From Desulfurivibrio alkaliphilus (GTDB lineage Bacteria; Desulfobacterota; Desulfobulbia; Desulfobulbales; Desulfurivibrionaceae), in assembly GCA_011048585.1 (NCBI GenBank), contig DSDS01000081.1, positions 1 to 6,951 of the forward strand: a stretch of 6,951 bases of DNA. Direction: 5' to 3'. The notes beneath the pieces were generated by a model. The model was not told the origin of the DNA and made no database searches. It worked only from the letters and a program-made list of their open reading frames with translations. The position numbers and the translations under genes are program-made. Below, one piece after another: positions 5,695-6,951 of this stretch (positions within the stretch are counted from its first letter, which is position 1; every line of letters begins with the position of its first letter).

Positions 5695-5714
5695 TCGGCG
5701 TAAAGGAGGAGGTC

Positions 5715-5906
5715 ATGGCCCGGTCAATAACCCTGGATCAGGATGAGTGTATCGGCTGTCAAAGTTGCGTGGAAATCTGCCCGGAGGTCTTCGGCTTTGA
5801 CCAGGAGATCGAAAAGGCCTTCGTTCTTGAAGGGGCCGACGGTGATCTGGCCTGTGCCCAGGAGGCCGCCGATTCCTGTCCGGTGGCCTGCATCGTTGTG
5901 GGCTGA
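5715..5906 (+). CDS. single-cluster [4Fe-4S] ferredoxin, Desulfovibrio gigas type
   Basis: This 63-aa acidic protein starts after a very strong ribosome binding site, GGAGGAGG at 5705-5712. It shows CIGCQSCVEICPEVF (Cys12, 15, 18, 22) and later Cys47, Cys55 followed by proline, and Cys59. By alignment from memory with D. gigas ferredoxin, Cys12, 15, 18 and 55 bind one cluster, while Cys22 and Cys47 correspond to its disulfide pair; Cys59 is extra. The pattern is one cluster, not the two-cluster clostridial type. Family members are soluble electron carriers for oxidoreductases such as pyruvate:ferredoxin oxidoreductase and hydrogenases, and the D. gigas protein can switch between 3Fe and 4Fe forms. 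It is divergent from htpG and is followed after 15 nt by an ATPase gene with no functional link that I can see. Confidence 0.95.
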   Translation: MARSITLDQDECIGCQSCVEICPEVFGFDQEIEKAFVLEGADGDLACAQEAADSCPVACIVVG

Positions 5907-5921
5907 TTAGCCTTACCTTTT

Positions 5922-6951
5922 GTGTACCAAAACTATTTCGGGTTTCACCACAAGCCGTTTGCCATCACCCCCGACCCCCGGGCCCTCTACCTCAGTGAAC
6001 GGCACCGTGAGGCCCTGGCCCACCTGCTTTATGGGGCGGGGGAGGGCGGCGGCTTCGTACTGCTGACCGGCGAGGTCGGCACCGGCAAAACCACCCTCTG
6101 CCGCAGCCTGCTGGAGCAGCTGCCCGCCGATGTCGATCTGGCCCTGATCCTCAACCCCAAGCTCGATGCCGTCGAGTTGGTGGCCGCGATCTGTGACGAG
6201 CTGAAGATCCCCTATCCCGCCGGCAGCGCCAGTTTGAAGGTGCTGGTGGCCGCCCTTAACGACTACCTCCTGCAAAACCATGCCGCCGGTCGCCGGACGG
6301 TACTGATCATCGATGAGGCCCAGAACCTGGCCCCCGAGGTTCTGGAGCAGGTGCGGCTGTTGACCAATCTGGAAACCGCCGAGATCAAGCTGTTGCAGAT
6401 CGTTCTGATCGGTCAGCCGGAGTTGCGGGAGTTGCTGCAGAGTGACGAGTTGCGCCAGTTGGCCCAGCGAATCACCGCCCGTTATCATCTGGACCCCCTG
6501 GATCGTGCAGAGAGCGTCGCCTATGTCCGCCATCGCTTGCAGGTGGCGGGGGTTGAGCGACCGCTTTTTTCCGCCGCGGCGCTCAAGGCCCTCTACCGCC
6601 TGAGCGGCGGGGTGCCGCGCCTGATCAACGTTATCGCCGATCGAGCCCTGCTCGGAGCCTACGTGGAGGAGCGCAACCTGGTTGACGAGGCGATTTTGCG
6701 CCGGGCCGCTCGGGAAGTGCTGGCCGCTTCCACCGGCCCCGCCCGCTCGGGTCGGCGACTGGTTGGGCTCGGCTCTCCCCGGGCATTGCTCCTGTTACTC
6801 TTGCTTTTGTTGCCGGTGGCACTTTTGTTGGGTCAGCTCCTTGGCCCCGGCTGGCCGCATTTTATTCCGGATAGATGGTTGGGGATGATGGCACCCCTGG
6901 CCGGAGAAAATGAAAGCCAACCCGCGACAGTCCTGGCCACCGAGGAGGACA
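5922..6951 (+). CDS. ExeA/GspA-like AAA+ ATPase with one membrane helix (3' end outside window)
   Basis: The frame starts at GTG 5922 and stays open for 343 codons to the window end, so the gene is incomplete. The N-terminus, YQNYFGFHHKPFAITPDP, is the hallmark opening of ExeA/GspA ATPases and supports this start, although no ribosome binding site precedes it and an in-frame stop lies at 5904-5906. Walker A is GEVGTGKTT (50-58), Walker B is VLIIDEAQN (127-135), a sensor-like IVLIGQPEL is at 160-168, and the arginine-containing SGGVPRLIN is at 228-236. After a basic linker comes a leucine-rich helix (about 284-306, nine leucines in a row) that would anchor the protein, with the rest probably periplasmic. 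ExeA uses ATP and peptidoglycan binding to help assemble the type II secretin; related proteins serve pili or polysaccharide export. The missing C-terminus (peptidoglycan-binding or TPR) would decide this. Confidence 0.92.
   Translation, partial: MYQNYFGFHHKPFAITPDPRALYLSERHREALAHLLYGAGEGGGFVLLTGEVGTGKTTLCRSLLEQLPADVDLALILNPKLDAVELVAAICDELKIPYPAGSASLKVLVAALNDYLLQNHAAGRRTVLIIDEAQNLAPEVLEQVRLLTNLETAEIKLLQIVLIGQPELRELLQSDELRQLAQRITARYHLDPLDRAESVAYVRHRLQVAGVERPLFSAAALKALYRLSGGVPRLINVIADRALLGAYVEERNLVDEAILRRAAREVLAASTGPARSGRRLVGLGSPRALLLLLLLLLPVALLLGQLLGPGWPHFIPDRWLGMMAPLAGENESQPATVLATEED

Noticed and set aside
5550..5714. CIRCE, sigma-32 and sigma-54 signals in the htpG-ferredoxin intergenic region
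   Set aside because: I looked for TTAGCACTC-N9-GAGTGCTAA, CTTGAA with CCCCAT, and TGGCAC-N5-TTGC patterns and found none convincing on either strand.
5913..6533. 206-codon minus-strand open frame, Gln/Leu/Gly-rich
   Set aside because: It is the antisense shadow of the ExeA-like ATPase, whose Walker motifs are read on the plus strand.

Overview
The window looks like part of a chromosome from an anaerobic Desulfobacterota bacterium, probably a Desulfobulbales- or Desulfurivibrio-like sulfur-cycle organism. This is inferred from three things: a small ferredoxin with the cysteine layout of the Desulfovibrio gigas type, a NuoL/M- and MrpD-like antiporter cluster with two small membrane proteins, and an ExeA/GspA-type ATPase. 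The species cannot be fixed from sequence reading alone.

Region 1 (1-2470, plus strand) is a tightly packed operon for a membrane ion-translocating module. It holds the C-terminus of one MrpD/NuoM-like subunit, a 38-codon single-helix protein, an 82-aa two-helix protein, and a complete 591-aa MrpD/NuoL-like antiporter subunit. Spacings are about 16 nt, 13 nt and an 8-nt overlap, so all four are probably co-transcribed and belong to one complex. Region 2 (about 2505-3063) is a compact solo IS200-type insertion sequence with a Y1/HUH transposase and subterminal hairpins at both ends.

Region 3 (about 3086-3643) is a wrecked NitT/TauT-type ABC transporter locus. A Tat signal peptide stops after 19 codons, and an ATPase remnant lacks Walker A at its front and Walker B in its middle, with a frame change at the second junction. 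A short stretch before it resembles the two edges of a thiamine-pyrophosphate riboswitch without its core; that reading is speculative. Region 4 (3660-5549, minus strand) is a complete htpG (Hsp90 chaperone), convergent with the wreck and with its own promoter-like signals.

Region 5 (5550-5714) is a 165-bp divergent intergenic region carrying two perfect 6-3-6 palindromes, one overlapping the predicted htpG start site and one ahead of the ferredoxin gene. Region 6 (5715-6951, plus strand) holds the ferredoxin gene and, 15 nt after it, a GTG-initiated ExeA/GspA-like AAA+ ATPase that runs off the window.

I found no convincing new defence or mobile system. The best leads are the two small membrane proteins of the antiporter module, the palindrome on the htpG promoter, and the multiply deleted transporter locus next to the IS element.
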